Part shown: one piece after another, positions 1-11,645 of the stretch | Position numbering within the stretch: the stretch's first letter is position 1 | Layout of the letters: every line of letters starts with the position of its first letter | Assembly: GCA_963969395.1 (NCBI GenBank) | Contig: OZ017795.1 | Coordinates: 4,588,001 to 4,652,000, forward strand | Direction: 5' to 3' | Origin: Pseudoscleropodium purum | Taxonomy: Eukaryota > Streptophyta > Bryopsida > Hypnales > Brachytheciaceae | DNA length: 64,000 bases | Made by a program: the position numbers and the translations under genes | Notes under the pieces: model-generated | Told to the model about the DNA's origin: nothing | What the model saw: the letters and a program-made list of their open reading frames with translations, nothing else | Database searches by the model: none

Positions 1-103
1 AATTTCATCATTTTCACCACAAAGCTAAGCTACCTGGGGCAGTAAAAGTGGTGGTTTTAGGTGTGTAATCAACGGAATGTAAACTGTTAGACCAACTTCA
101 AAA

Positions 104-511
104 TCACTCACAGATTCTTACATTTATCCGCAGAGGTGAAAATTTGCATCCCACATCCGAGGGAGTGTTCCCCAGCAACGACGACTGTTTCACGTAGAAT
201 AGCCTCGTTTCTAGAGCGAGCAAAGCTTCGTCCACTTGGTTGCTCAGATCTCTACTGCATTGCATTGACCTGGAATTATTCGACTCTGAGCCCCGCCTGC
301 GAGTTTCTGAGAGGACTGGGAGGGATCCTTGACTTTGGGGTATGTGAGAGCTTTGATCACTATAGTGCATCTTGTCAATCCATGAGTCAGATCTCTCTGC
401 TGGCGTTTTGCTCATTGTTAGTACCCTGCTTAAAGCATTTCCAGCATTCATGTTTAGATTAGGCTGTTTAAACCACGAGTCTGATGGAGTTGGCAGCTTT
501 TCGCGTTCTGT
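104..511 (-). CDS. 3' exon of an unrecognised minus-strand gene (partial)
   Basis: An open frame of about 136 codons runs leftwards to a TGA stop at 104-106. On the minus strand it is preceded by an in-frame stop and then by ..TCCAAG, which can serve as a splice acceptor, so I read it as a terminal exon from about 511; an internal ATG at 449-451 is the alternative start. The product is rich in Ser, Arg and Asn and contains a near-repeat, SDSWFKQ and SDSWIDK, each close to a copy of MSKT. No catalytic motif or membrane segment is visible and I cannot name the family. It points away from the OsmC-like gene starting at 660, so the two would share a short divergent intergenic region. The composition looks coding rather than random, but no upstream exon was found. 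It could be a spurious frame. Confidence 0.35.
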   Translation of the reverse strand, partial: TEREKLPTPSDSWFKQPNLNMNAGNALSRVLTMSKTPAERSDSWIDKMHYSDQSSHIPQSQGSLPVLSETRRRGSESNNSRSMQCSRDLSNQVDEALLALETRLFYVKQSSLLGNTPSDVGCKFSPLRINVRICE

Positions 512-659
512 CTTGGACAATTATCGATGCGTTGTCAGAATTCTGAAAATGGTCAAATCTGTAATTGGGTAGGCTATGGCTCTAATCGATACTGTACTGC
601 CTCTGATTGCGGTTGACTCTAGCCAAATTTCACAGACGTGTCTTTGACAATCAGGTGCA

Positions 660-2299
660 ATGGCGGCCGCCCTGGTGCGACCTTCGATACTTCTCATGCC
701 AGCGCCATCTGCGGGATTGATTAGAGAATTGAGAAGATTCCGAGTGCGTGGCGATTTCGTTCGCATCCCTTCGTGCGCGCTACACACCGTCGTGGCGACT
801 GAGGACCCAGTAAGCCTTCCATGCTTTGAGAATCCAGGATTTTGGGTCTTATTTAGGATTTACGGTTCTGGGTCCTCGGGGCAGCATTCTTGAGCGTTTG
901 TATGCGTGTTATATGCTCTTAAACTGAGATCATTTCAATCTGAATAACGTCAATATTGTTTTGCTTCGAGAATCCAGGATTTAGGGTTTTGTTTTCTGCC
1001 CCGTCTTTTTTTTTGGTTTCAGATTGGGGAGCGATATAAGCACGTTATCACATCTGGTCAACATACTTTCAGGGGTGATCTTAGTGAAGAATGGGGTGCT
1101 GGCGGCACAGCTCCTGAGTATGCTTACCCTCTCCACCTTTATTTGCGTTTCTTTCTATAAATGGGGACTGTAGAAGATGGGTGACCGATTATGTCTCTCG
1201 TTTTCTCTTCAATTGCAGGCATTTTCTTTAATTTTAGAAAATGAGAACGGATTTTGTTGCAATGCAACAGCACTAGAAGGGTTTCATTGATAGGATCTTC
1301 GGATGTTAGTTAGGGATTAGGGTTTTAACAAGAACAAATGAATGAAAAACGGATAAGAACGGTAAATCGTGACACATTTTTCATTTAATATAAGAGATTG
1401 TCTCGTATCCAAAGTAGCTATTTGTAACCCATTGAACATGAAAGTTTGGACTCGATATGATTTGCTTGAAGACCAAAGGATTATGCGTTCGCTGGCTTGG
1501 CAATGTGCTCGTCGATGACAATACGCTTGGTCAGCATTCCTTTCAACCATTCACGTTTCTTCTGTTTATTCAAGTACTGAATTAGTACAGGTGCTCTTGC
1601 TAGTGTGCATGGAATGTTAAACCAATTGTCTTTTTCTTTTTGAGTAGACCTCTCACTTACGATCAATGGGCAGTTTGCAGATAGGAAGAGATGGCCTCTT
1701 CGACGCGTGACAGTAACTGTCAAGGAAATTGGCAAAGACCTTCGTAAGTGTAGAAAATGTAGTACAATGTTTTCATGTCGAGTTTCAAATCTTGATCGTA
1801 GTATTGAGGATTTGAATGTGAGTGACAACTCGACAATTCTGACATTTATCATGAATCAGAACGCATTGCAGGGAGTAAATTGGAAGACTGAATTTATCAT
1901 AAGTCATTACAACAAAAAATAAATGTGAACCTGATTTGTGGTTGTAAGGTGAGGCTCAGATGATTACCTGAACTGTATGAGTACCTCAAATCATCGTCTG
2001 TGCAGATGGAACCCTCCCTGATGCGCTTCAAGTGATAGTCTCCCTTGAGGGCGAATTAACTGACGCTCAAAAGACGAGGTTGATTGAGATCTCAGGTATT
2101 CCTAGGCGCAGTTTTCATGTTTTATATTTATAAAGTTTTCCTCTCCGAGAAAAACGAGGAGTTTTGCCTGCTTTAACAAAAGCTGTGTCCGCTCACTCTG
2201 ATCGTGTTTGCTCATGTTGCGTGTGCAGCCAAGTGCCCAGTCAAGCAGATGATGCTTGGGAAGATGCGTGATGGGATTTCTGTACACCTCTCTCCATAG
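660..2299 (+). CDS. OsmC/Ohr-family protein, six exons, probably organelle-targeted
   Basis: Exons at 660-809, 1023-1117, 1472-1529, 1674-1743, 2006-2095 and 2229-2299 join in phase with GT/AG introns (exon 3 is only 58 nt) to give 177 residues. OsmC/Ohr proteins are peroxide-detoxifying or stress-related thiol proteins acting through two cysteines. Seen here are the Gly-rich GAGGTAPEPKDYAFAGLAM stretch, the helix LAMCSSMTIRL with the first cysteine at about residue 94, FADRKRWPL, the EGELTDAQKTRLIEI strand-helix, and KCPVK with the second cysteine at about 157, so both expected cysteines are present. The first 50 residues are rich in Ala, Arg, Ser and Leu with few acids, like a mitochondrial or plastid transit peptide; this is inference. 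Most OsmC proteins have CPVH where this has CPVK. The start is the first ATG of the long first exon. Family call is firm; exact activity and substrate are not known. Confidence 0.85.
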
Positions 2300-2731
2300 C
2301 CATGCCATCACATATTCTTGGGACGAGCGTTTTGTGATTGTGTAACGTCTTTTGAGCTGCTGCATACAGTTTTTCTGGCTTTCCTCGAGGTTGCAGCAAG
2401 TGCATACAGATTATTGAATAACTCGTTCTACTTAATGACACTGATATTAACTTTCCATCTACAGTAGTAGGCTAGAGATCATATAGCATAGGACAATCAG
2501 CTTTTGTAATTGCTGTTTGCCCCTATCTAACTGTTTTTTGAATTAAACTTGCTGTAATCTCGTCAAATTTTGGATTATAAGATAGCAATTATGCTTGGTT
2601 TGCTCATCTGCTTGCTTCCAACCAGTCTTTCTGTAGTATAATTATTGAATTCTGTCCAGTCTTTAGTGTCGAGCTTCCTTGACAACCGGAATCTCGAGGA
2701 TCGTGAGATGCCGTCGAGAATAGAAATGTGA

Positions 2732-2805
2732 GTTTTCGTGGTGTAGTTGGTCATCACATCAGTCTAACACACTGAAGGTCTCCGGTTCGAACCCGGGCGA
2801 AAACA
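2732..2805 (+). tRNA. tRNA-Val, anticodon AAC
   Basis: The 74-nt sequence folds as a cloverleaf. The acceptor stem GTTTTCG pairs perfectly with CGAAAAC, followed by discriminator A. The D arm starts GTG..CAC, the anticodon stem TCAGT/ACTGA closes the loop CTAACAC with anticodon AAC, and the T loop is TTCGAAC. There is no intron. It matches the general form of plant nuclear tRNA-Val(AAC), with a T-rich acceptor stem and small D-arm differences. Internal A and B boxes are present and a T run follows, so it may be functional. Confidence 0.9.
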
Positions 2806-2816
2806 TTCCTGTGGCC

Positions 2817-2822
2817 TTTTTT
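2817..2822 (+). terminator. RNA polymerase III terminator of tRNA-Val
   Basis: Six consecutive T residues begin 12 nt after the tRNA discriminator base, the usual Pol III termination signal. Confidence 0.7.
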
Positions 2823-5800
2823 CTCTTCGAGATTCATGGATACTATGTTTTGTTGAATGTACTGAACACGGCATTAAGAGTACTTGTCATGCTGAGTTGT
2901 TGCCGATTTTGGATTCATGGGTGCCATACTTTGTTGAAGGAACTGAACAGAACATGAGTTGGGTAATATGATGAGTTATTGCAGATTTTCGTTTCTGTGT
3001 CATTGCATCTTTAGTTATTTCCACATTCTACGCTAATTTTGTGGGAAGTGGACAATCTGTATTCTTGAAGGGTCGACCAGAGTTTGAGGATTACCATAAT
3101 TTGCTCACGAATAAGTCTTTTCGATTCTTATCAATTCCATTCTCTCCTCTCTCCTCTCGCCTCTCGTAGGCCATTTGATTCTTCACGACCTTCTCTCCTC
3201 TTCTCGTCATCATTCTGACAGCTCTATAATTGTGTACATGTGATTTCTTTCAAAAGGATCGATTTCCAACTGGGTCAAGAATGTTTTGATTTTTCTAAGC
3301 ATTTTTAAGTTTTAAAATAATGATTTAGAATAAATTTTAAGTCACAATAATAATGACCACAAGTCAATGTAGGGTGCTACGAGTTTTAGGTTTCAAGTTT
3401 GGAAGTTTGGATATAACTTGAAATTCCCTCCCCATGGTAATTATACATTCTCCAAACATATTTCTAGTTCCTAGCTATGATTTTTGCAAGACAAGAAGTC
3501 TTTTCATGCAATGTATGGAAGAAGTTGAGACTCTTGTTTGGATTAGGTTAGCAAGAAGAGGGGTGACATTAGGAGTTGTATGTTGCCATTTCTATTGAAA
3601 AGGGTGGGATTGATTGATCTTCAATTTTATAACACATCACTAATGCACACTACATTCTACAAGCTAATATTTGAAGGTACAAATTAAGTCTTTAATTTAA
3701 TTTCCAATAAAATCAATTATGTTTTATTGATAGAGATTCATCATTCTTGTTTCTATCCATAGTTGTTGTCTTTCAATTTTTCCAAACTCTAGATCTTTTG
3801 TTTGGAATGTCAAAAGCTTCAACTTTACCTCTTGTTGCTTTTAGGTTTGATTCTTGTGTCATCATTGACTAAATTTCATATTGCAATATTCTTGTGATCA
3901 TTAACTAAAGCTTAACCCATAAACAATACTATAGCCATTTTTTGGTCAATAAATGATAAAGAATTTTTTTGTATAGGATAGAAGTGCAACTATTCATCTT
4001 CCAAATTTTGTAGAAAAAGGGAAGGTCTTCTACAATAGCTTGACTTCTAATGAGTATTTTTTTCATTTTTTTTTATCTATAAATGCGCACGGTATCAAAA
4101 AAATGATTTCCATAGAGACTAGTTTGTCATTCAAGGGTTAATAAACAATATTTGTGATCTTTAACTAACATTTTTATTGCATTCTAGAGTGGTGTTGGGA
4201 GGCAAAAAGCTTTAAGATATTATATGCATCATTAGAAATAGAAAGAATAGATAGGCAAATAGGTAGGAGAATAGAAAGACACCACTTGTACGCATGAAAT
4301 AAGCATATCATAAATTGATTGCTATTTGATTCTCTACTAGCTATACCTCATTCACATGATGCCCATGCTAAAATATGTGAGTGGAATTTAGATGAAGATA
4401 TTGTATTCCAAACCAATTCTAGAACCTAATGATGTGTATGGAATGCACTTTATATGTCTTTCATTAAGGACCTTGTAATTGATTGTAGAGACTACTAACC
4501 TTCTTTGATGGGACTTTTGTAAATTGAAAAGACAATTTGTCATGTTATTAATAAATCTTTTAGCCATAATCACGTGATTTAAAATTAGAATTCTACAACT
4601 TTTGCAATTTTTAAGGAATATAGATTGCAATGAAAATATAGACATTTCTTAGTTTTTAGAGCTACTTTGAGCTAATGAAGGGCACAATTTTAGTACCAAG
4701 TGGCACAATTTTTATTAAATTTGCATGATTTTTGGCATATTGGAATTGACAATTATGTTGCTAATATAATACAACAAATGAACAATATATTTTCTTTTGA
4801 CATCTTTCTTCTTGTGCCAATTATCATAAAAGACATATTCCAAGTTAGTGTTATTATAGTAGTTCACATACTCTTGCCTAGTCATCCAATAGCAACCAAT
4901 TGAATGGAACAAAGGAGCAAGAATTAGTACATCAATTTATCTTGTTTGTACATGTCTTACTATTTTAAATTAGTGCAAGCTAAATTACTACTATATTAAA
5001 TTAATTTCCACCAACACTAATTTTACAAGTGCTACTAATTTTGCATTCACTAATAGGATGAATGCCAAATTAAAGCAATTCACCTATTATGCTAGCCAAT
5101 GGTGCAAATGTCAAGTGAATTAAGGTAAACTAGCCTATGACAAGCAGAATGAGTGGTTACCTTGTTGCATTGCCATTAATAAAAAAAATTCAGATTTTAT
5201 TTTTATACTAAGACAAATGTGAGAAATGAATTTTTGCAATGTGTTGCCCAATTGACCCAAAAGAGTCTCTAGACTACCTCCAAACTTGCAAAAAGTGTAT
5301 CCATAATGGTCATCTTTCCTCCTTAAAGAAGTCACAATATTTTCTACCATAGCTACAACATGAAGGAATACAAAAAACACTTCTTACGATGAATTTATAC
5401 TAAAAAGGTAGAAGTTCTTAAAGCAACCACTAATAACTCAATCACCATTATCCAAGGCATTCATTTGGCCACCAACCAACCAACCTAATGTAGTCCTAAT
5501 CTCGTTTATTAAATTTTTTTTTGTCACGGGTTGATGTAAGACTCTAATGGACCATTCCAAGGGGATGAGGGTGAACAACCCCTTGCTCGTCCTCTCCTAA
5601 GTCATTCTAGAGACATATGTAACAAAAGAGGCCCCTTATTTTGTGCTTGATTAATTTATCTTTTACACCTAGCCTGTGTAATTTGGGACCTCTGACTGCA
5701 AATGTGAATTCAAAATTTGCAAATTTTATAATGCATGACAAATTAAAAATTTCAGAATTGTCTCTAGGCACAAGCCAAGGGCCCCGACTACAGGTGCCTG

Positions 5801-6586
5801 TTATGGGTTGTTTGCCTGTCAAAGGCCGGCTTACCTTACATGGCCTGCCACACCAACATCTGGCAGGTGCCAAGTGCCCTCACCTGCAGACACCGGTAAC
5901 AAGATCGAGGTCCCGATTAAATTTAGAACGAGTCGACATCCTAATTTCAGGACCTGGATAACATTCCAGTGTCTCTCTCCACTCCGTGCGGAGACCTGTC
6001 GGCAAGTCGATTCAGGTCATTGAGCTAAGCCTTGGCGATGGTGGAGCGCGTCTCGATGTCGTTGTCCGTCTGCTCAGAGTGTATCAGAATGTTTTTTTCA
6101 AAGACTTTCTAGTGACATTGCCGCTGGATTTGGGTTGTAGCATGAATTTGAAATTCCAGGGTTCGGAGCTCGTTAGATCCCGGACTTTGGGGTCTGTGAC
6201 AAGGATCTGGAGTGTGTGATTTCTAGGTTTGGTGCCCAGGTCTAGCAAGAATTTCGTTCTTGATTTTACCACCCTTGGGGGCTAATTGTAGATCTGTAAT
6301 TGAATTTTTTTTATCGGCATTTTTTTCTAAATTGGAGTGTCGGGTTAGTTGTTGTGGGTCATAGAATTCATGTGAGAAGAGTGTGGTTTTGTATTCGAAG
6401 GGGGATGGTGTGCAAGAATTTTCGATAGCACTACTACATCGATGTCTTTGAGGGCATAGAATTTGTGCACGGCATTTCGAAATCCTGCAGGGAGAGTGAG
6501 CGAGCCTTTTGGAAAAAAATTAGGTTTCACTTGCCTAGATACAAGCCTCGTCTTCCTTATTGGTGGAGAGAAAGAAAATTCAAGTA
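2823..6586. other. Intergenic: AT-rich relic DNA, then upstream region of the ArfGAP gene
   Basis: From about 3.2 to 5.6 kb the DNA is AT-rich with only short unsupported frames on both strands; it reads as decayed mobile-element DNA, but I could not identify ends. From about 5.65 to 6.55 kb the base composition rises and short overlapping frames appear on both strands without family motifs. This part probably holds the promoter and 5' untranslated region of the downstream gene. A CT-rich tract (CTCTCCTCTCTCCTCTCGCC type) lies near 3145-3170. Confidence 0.4.
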
Positions 6587-9500
6587 ATGGAGAGGCTTAA
6601 GAAACTGTTGCAGCAACCCGACAACCACATTTGTGCGGATTGTGGGGCGCCAGATCCAAAATGGGCGTAAGTGGGACTGCTTTCTCTTCTGTTTCTTCGC
6701 GCTGTGTTTTGTTGTTGAAAATTCGTATTCCAACACTTATGTAATAATTTCTGATTGGATGCTTCTCTCATTGCTAATGCAGATCGACATCCATAGGAGT
6801 CTTTCTTTGTATCAAATGTTGTGGAGTGCACCGTGGCCTTGGTGTACACATCTCCAAAGTAAGTGCCTTTCCTCATCTCTAGCACATAGTGTGTATGCTG
6901 ACCGCCACTCGTGGTGATAGGAACAAAAACAGTATTGAGATGTTAGCAATGGTATTGAGCTCAAATGTCCGATTCTCTCCTGGAGGAATCGCAACAGAGG
7001 GAATAGTTATGGTTTGACTTCGAATGGATTGGCATTTGGAGACCTCCTTAGCGCACTATGTAGAGGATACTATTTGCGTCACTGTAATTATTTCAACCGA
7101 TATGTGGGAGTGTGAATTTTGGGTGATCAGTTTAGAGCTGTGGTGAGATCGTTTTTGGTACAATTGCTAATCTGTGAGATCAAATTTCTATCACTATGTA
7201 TGGATTTCTTACACGATTTCAAAGGGGAAGTTATAGACCAAGTCTATAAGTGACAGTAGACAACCCCATTTACATTCAAGGATCAGTGATCATAGATATT
7301 TAGTCTAGTCATGCTTGCATCAGTTTCTAATAAGTACAACCAAGTCTCGAACCAAGTGCATGAGTTGGTAATAACAGAGGGCAGTGTAGGAGACGGGATC
7401 ATGTCCCTAACGATTTTAGTATCGTCTACCTTATTCTTATTGCCATGAGAATGCTGTCGGCAAGATTTGATCTCATTTTGGGCTTACGGTCCAGGTTGTT
7501 TCTGTAACGCTGGATGACTGGTCAGACGAGCAAGTTGACCTCATGGAGGCCATCGGTGGCAATGCATTAGCTAACTCCGTGTACGAAAATTTCATACCCT
7601 CTGATACTCGAAAGCCTCCTCCCGACGCATCTGTCGAAGAACGCTCCGATTTTATAAGGTCGGTTGCTTACTTTTACGAGGAATATCCACAACAGGAGAA
7701 GAGTGGCATGTGTTCCAAGTGCTTTATAGAGAATGCGCATATTACGCTACGTTGCAAAGCTCAGAGCAAGCGTTGAAATTTGCTTCGTTCCTAAATATAT
7801 GTAATGAGCAGTAGAAACCCTTGAAATGAAAGTCTTGTAACGAAGTTTCTCTTCCTCTCATCGAGTGCGCAACCGATTTGTGCAGGCGAAAGTATGAGGA
7901 TCAAGAGTTTCTGAAACCAAACTTACGAATGAAAGCAACTTCGCGCACAAGGTCTTCTGCTACCGCAGTCGAAGCAGACAAGTCACCTGTACATAGTAAC
8001 AGGGGTTCCATGATGAGCAACAGGGGTTCAATGTACAGTAGCAGGGATTCTTTCATCAGCAACAGCAGCTCAGGGGGGCACAGCAGTCAGCGTAGTACTC
8101 CACCTGGCGGTTTTAGCAATTTCAGGAGCGCCTCTTTCGCCCCAAGCTTTAACACTGGTGCTTCCATGTCTCCTACCAGAAGCTCGGTATGTCCAAATTA
8201 TCTATACATTGTCATTTCGTGCAGTGACGAGGGTACTGACAGTCACAGCTTGTCACCGAAACTTCAGGTGTCTTGTCTACTAGCCGGCTGGTTCTTAACA
8301 CACATGATAAGATTTTCCTGCTATTTAGGGCAGCGTGTGCATGAGTTGCTTGCCCGTGAGTGCTACAATCGGGCGATTAATGTTTTTACGCCTATGCGCT
8401 TGATATCTTGAATCCTTCATGCCGTTCCATGAAAGCGAGGCACTGACATAAAATTTCTTTCTTGAAATTAAAGTTTTTAAAATGTATCGTATTGATGCTA
8501 AGAATATTAGCAACGTTGTTTATGAATTAGTGGAGGTATTTACATAATTTATAGAAAGTTGACCCTTTCCTCCCTCCCTTTCCTCCCTTTCCTCCTGGAG
8601 CCAGTTTCTGCTATCATATCCAAGTACTTCTGCGAAATTCAAATTCTGATCGATTGTGTTGTGTTTTTAACAGGCTGGCATGGTTGAATTCTTGGGAATG
8701 CTGAAAGTGAGAATCCTAAGAGGCATAAACTTGGCTGTTCGAGATTTGCTTTCTAGTGATCCCTACGTTTGTGCCATCCTTGGAGGACAGGTGCTTATGA
8801 CACTTGACCGCTTGAAATGCTTATTAGTTTCAATTTCAAGCATGCCCATAGTTTTGAGATCTCGAGTTTCTTCGGCTATACCCAACTGAGGGGGAGTCAT
8901 TGATGTTGAACTCACATATTCGTATTTTCTGTCCCTGTAGAGCGCTAAAACCAAGGTGGTGAACAGAAACCTCAACCCCGTCTGGGATGAGGAACTCATG
9001 CTTTCAGTCCCAAGCCCACCTCAGCCCCTCAAGCTGGTAAGTTTTGTGAGAACGATTTCTTCAGATCGATCGACAGTATGTATGTAACCTCTAGTCCTGT
9101 AATTCAATACCACCAAGCCATAACGTATTTATTTGTGCATTACACGATATGTGAAGCCTCATAAGTTGTTATGAGCGTACTTCAATGACAACTAGAATCA
9201 AATGCTGCAGTAAGCATAGTAGTATTTGTACAACATAGTTAAGACATGGAATTTCTTCGTTTTATTTAGGTGCTAAAAGATACTTTGGCCTACTCTTGGG
9301 TTGTGCAGCAAGTGTTTGACCATGACGTCTTCTCATCTGATGACTCAATGGGAGAGGCATCCGTAGACCTCAATCCACTGATCCTGGCTGCTCAAATGCA
9401 CCAAGGAATGTTCGAAGAGTTTGGTTGTGAGCAAATAGGACGGTGGCTGGCCACAAGTGACAACGCTCTTGTCAAAGATAGCAACATTGAGGTCATCGAC

Positions 9501-9596
9501 GGATTGATCAAGCAGGAGGTGCATCTGAAGCTTCAGAACGTGGAGAGGGGGGAGATTCAAGTCTCGCTGGAATGGGTTCCTCTCAATGGATTGTAA
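6587..9596 (+). CDS. ArfGAP + C2 domain protein, AGD11/12/13 type, seven exons
   Basis: Exons 6587-6666, 6783-6858, 7495-7658, 7886-8186, 8674-8790, 8941-9036 and 9309-9596 join in phase to give 373 residues. The protein is a GTPase-activating protein for ARF small GTPases in vesicle traffic, with a C-terminal C2 domain for calcium and phospholipid binding. The ArfGAP zinc finger is C16-x2-C19-x16-C36-x2-C39, followed by [11 protein letters not shown] with the arginine finger at about R44. A Ser/Gly/Arg-rich linker of 100 codons is encoded by exon 4 and contains repeated SNRGSM-like units. The C2 domain covers about residues 212-310, with acidic calcium-loop residues D231, D236, D282, D284 and D290 visible. 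For exon 7 the acceptor at 9308 is preferred over an upstream one because it gives [11 protein letters not shown] without an insertion. Plant homologues are slightly shorter, mainly in the linker. Confidence 0.93.
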
Positions 9597-11255
9597 TCTC
9601 TGTCCGTGCAGTGCAGATTAATTGAAGCTGACTCCGCCAATCTCTGTCAGGATTCAGCATCATCGCGTTTTTCAACTGAAAAAAAATTCTCCAATTTTTC
9701 CTTGCGTTCTTTTTAACTGACTCACCAACCCGACTTTTTGCTGAACAAAGTAAAGGTTAACCCTTGAAGGACATGGACCCCATGACCAAGGTAGTCATCA
9801 GCATGCTCAAATAATTAAACCAATTGGTGTATTTTTTGTTTCTACAGTGAACAGTCAACTCATCCATTGCATGTTTTTCGGCCTTAGTGTCGTTTAAGGG
9901 ATAACGAGCATCCATTTGCTGCCAATCCTAATTCAAAACCAGTTGCTATTAGGAAGGGCTTGCTTCCATGTGGAGGTGGGGTTACTAAAGCCCACTAGTC
10001 AATGGTAGAATGGGTGTTTGTTATTTTTAGATTTTGCATTCCACTCTTGATTGGTGGACCTCACTAGCCTTGACTTCACATAGAAGTTGGCCCTAAATAC
10101 TTGTAAGTATCCAGTTCAAAAAACATGCCAAGTAGATTTGCTATGTTTTCATCAGGAGTTGTACCAGTAAGGAATGTCCCAAAATGGGATACCTACTTTT
10201 GAACCAAGAAAATGATACTAAAACTGAGATATGGATGCTACAAGATGAACACAATTATAACATGAGAACCTAAGAGAGTCTAGTGTCAATTAAGGGTGAC
10301 TGCAGTAACCTTATAGTAGTAATCTTCATTTTGTTCATCCAATACACTTTAACTTCCTCACCCAAATGGAAATCTAGGTGGACTGGTTTTTTTCCCCTTG
10401 CTTGACATGACAAAAAAAAATTTGCATATGGAAGGATTACTGTCAACACACTCCAAATTGTCGCCAATCAAATCCAATCAAAATCCAGCATGTCTAGATT
10501 CTTGTCTCAGTAGTACAAAGATATTAGTTATGAGGACATATACCCCTTCACCCACAGTAAAGCTTACTGAATGTTTATGATACACCATCAATTACTGAAG
10601 TACTGTACTGCACATTGAAAATTCAGACCAAACTGATGTATGCTAAAGTGTGTTTCAAATTCTCCTTCACCCATGAGACAGACGTACATGAGACCCAATG
10701 CAAACAAAAAACTTGTCATACATTAATAGTCCCCATGTTCCCTTGCAATTAAGTGGTGAATTGTCCGTGCACACACCTTCAGTGCATTACATTGGTATAG
10801 AGTTTTGATTGTGTTTCTGTCACTGTAGCTAAACTGTCTTTTTTTATACGATCATCGATCAGACCAGTCCAAGTATCATAGTACATGGAAGGATTTTTTT
10901 TTCCAATCCTGCCAGTTGATTGTAGATGAATCTTGTGAATCCAAGGACCAACTGTGTTGCAGGATCATTGTGATTTTCGTGGATACAACACTGCTGCTTC
11001 AGTTCAGAGAGAGACCAAGGTTCTGTTTTTGATCTTGGACTCTTTAATTGTGTGTCCAGTACGAGTTGCAGCAGGATGCTGCTGCAGCCATTACATGACC
11101 CGACATTCATTTGTCTCCCTATGCAGGTTTCTGCAAGACATAGCCACTCGATCTAACTTATCTGGTGTGAGTCTGGGCTGTAATAACTTAACAAGCTCGA
11201 TCAGAGGCTTCACAGGATCATGAAGGGACATCTCTGGACCTACTCTAAAACTCTA
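9597..11255. other. Intergenic, no supported gene
   Basis: This holds the 3' flank of the ArfGAP gene and AT-rich DNA with short random frames only. A TTAACCCTTGAAGG-like motif at about 9755 resembles one end of the TTAA-flanked elements described further right, but no partner end was found. Confidence 0.4.
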
Positions 11256-11257
11256 CG

Positions 11258-11645
11258 GGATGATGACCCATTTCCGACCACTTAAGGAATTCAGCATAGC
11301 TGCTGGATGGGTGTATTCAGGGAAATATTTGTCTCATGTAGGTGTATTCAAGGAAATATTCAGCATGATGGGTGTATTCAAGGGAAATATTTTATTCTGA
11401 TTTTTTTCCTAAAGATTCTTTGCAACCTATTCTTGTTGTGTAGATCACTGTAATTTCAACCATAGGCTGGTTACAAAATTGATGTAAGTAATAATGTACA
11501 TGTTGTAATCATTCTATGCTTTCAATGTACACTTCTTGGACATTTCAATTCAGTTACATGAGTTATAATGTAAACCAAGCTATGATTGAAAATAGTGCAA
11601 CCTATAATGTGGAAATGGGGAGTGGCTAGAAATGGGTTGTCTACT
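11258..11645. mobile_element. MITE, family I, inverted-orientation copy
   Basis: The left end carries GACCCATTTCCGACCACTTA and the right end its approximate inverse, TAGAAATGGGTTGTC. The same termini bound copies at 21.6 and 30.4 kb, and the internal ACCATAGGCTGGTT motif is shared. The left half contains three near-copies of a GTATTCAAGGAAATATT unit at about 11309-11393. No coding capacity is seen. Ends are approximate. Confidence 0.6.

Noticed and set aside
1481..1852. 123-codon minus-strand frame across the OsmC-like gene
   Set aside because: It overlaps exons 3 and 4 of the gene on the other strand, which give a coherent family match; the minus frame is a shadow.
5607..6270. Overlapping frames on both strands upstream of the ArfGAP gene
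   Set aside because: No motif, no splice continuity and overlap on opposite strands; treated as leader or promoter DNA.
9309..9596. Exon 7 of the ArfGAP gene starting at 9270
   Set aside because: The earlier acceptor would insert 13 residues ([13 protein letters not shown]) into the C2 fold, whereas the acceptor at 9308 keeps the expected [11 protein letters not shown] strand.
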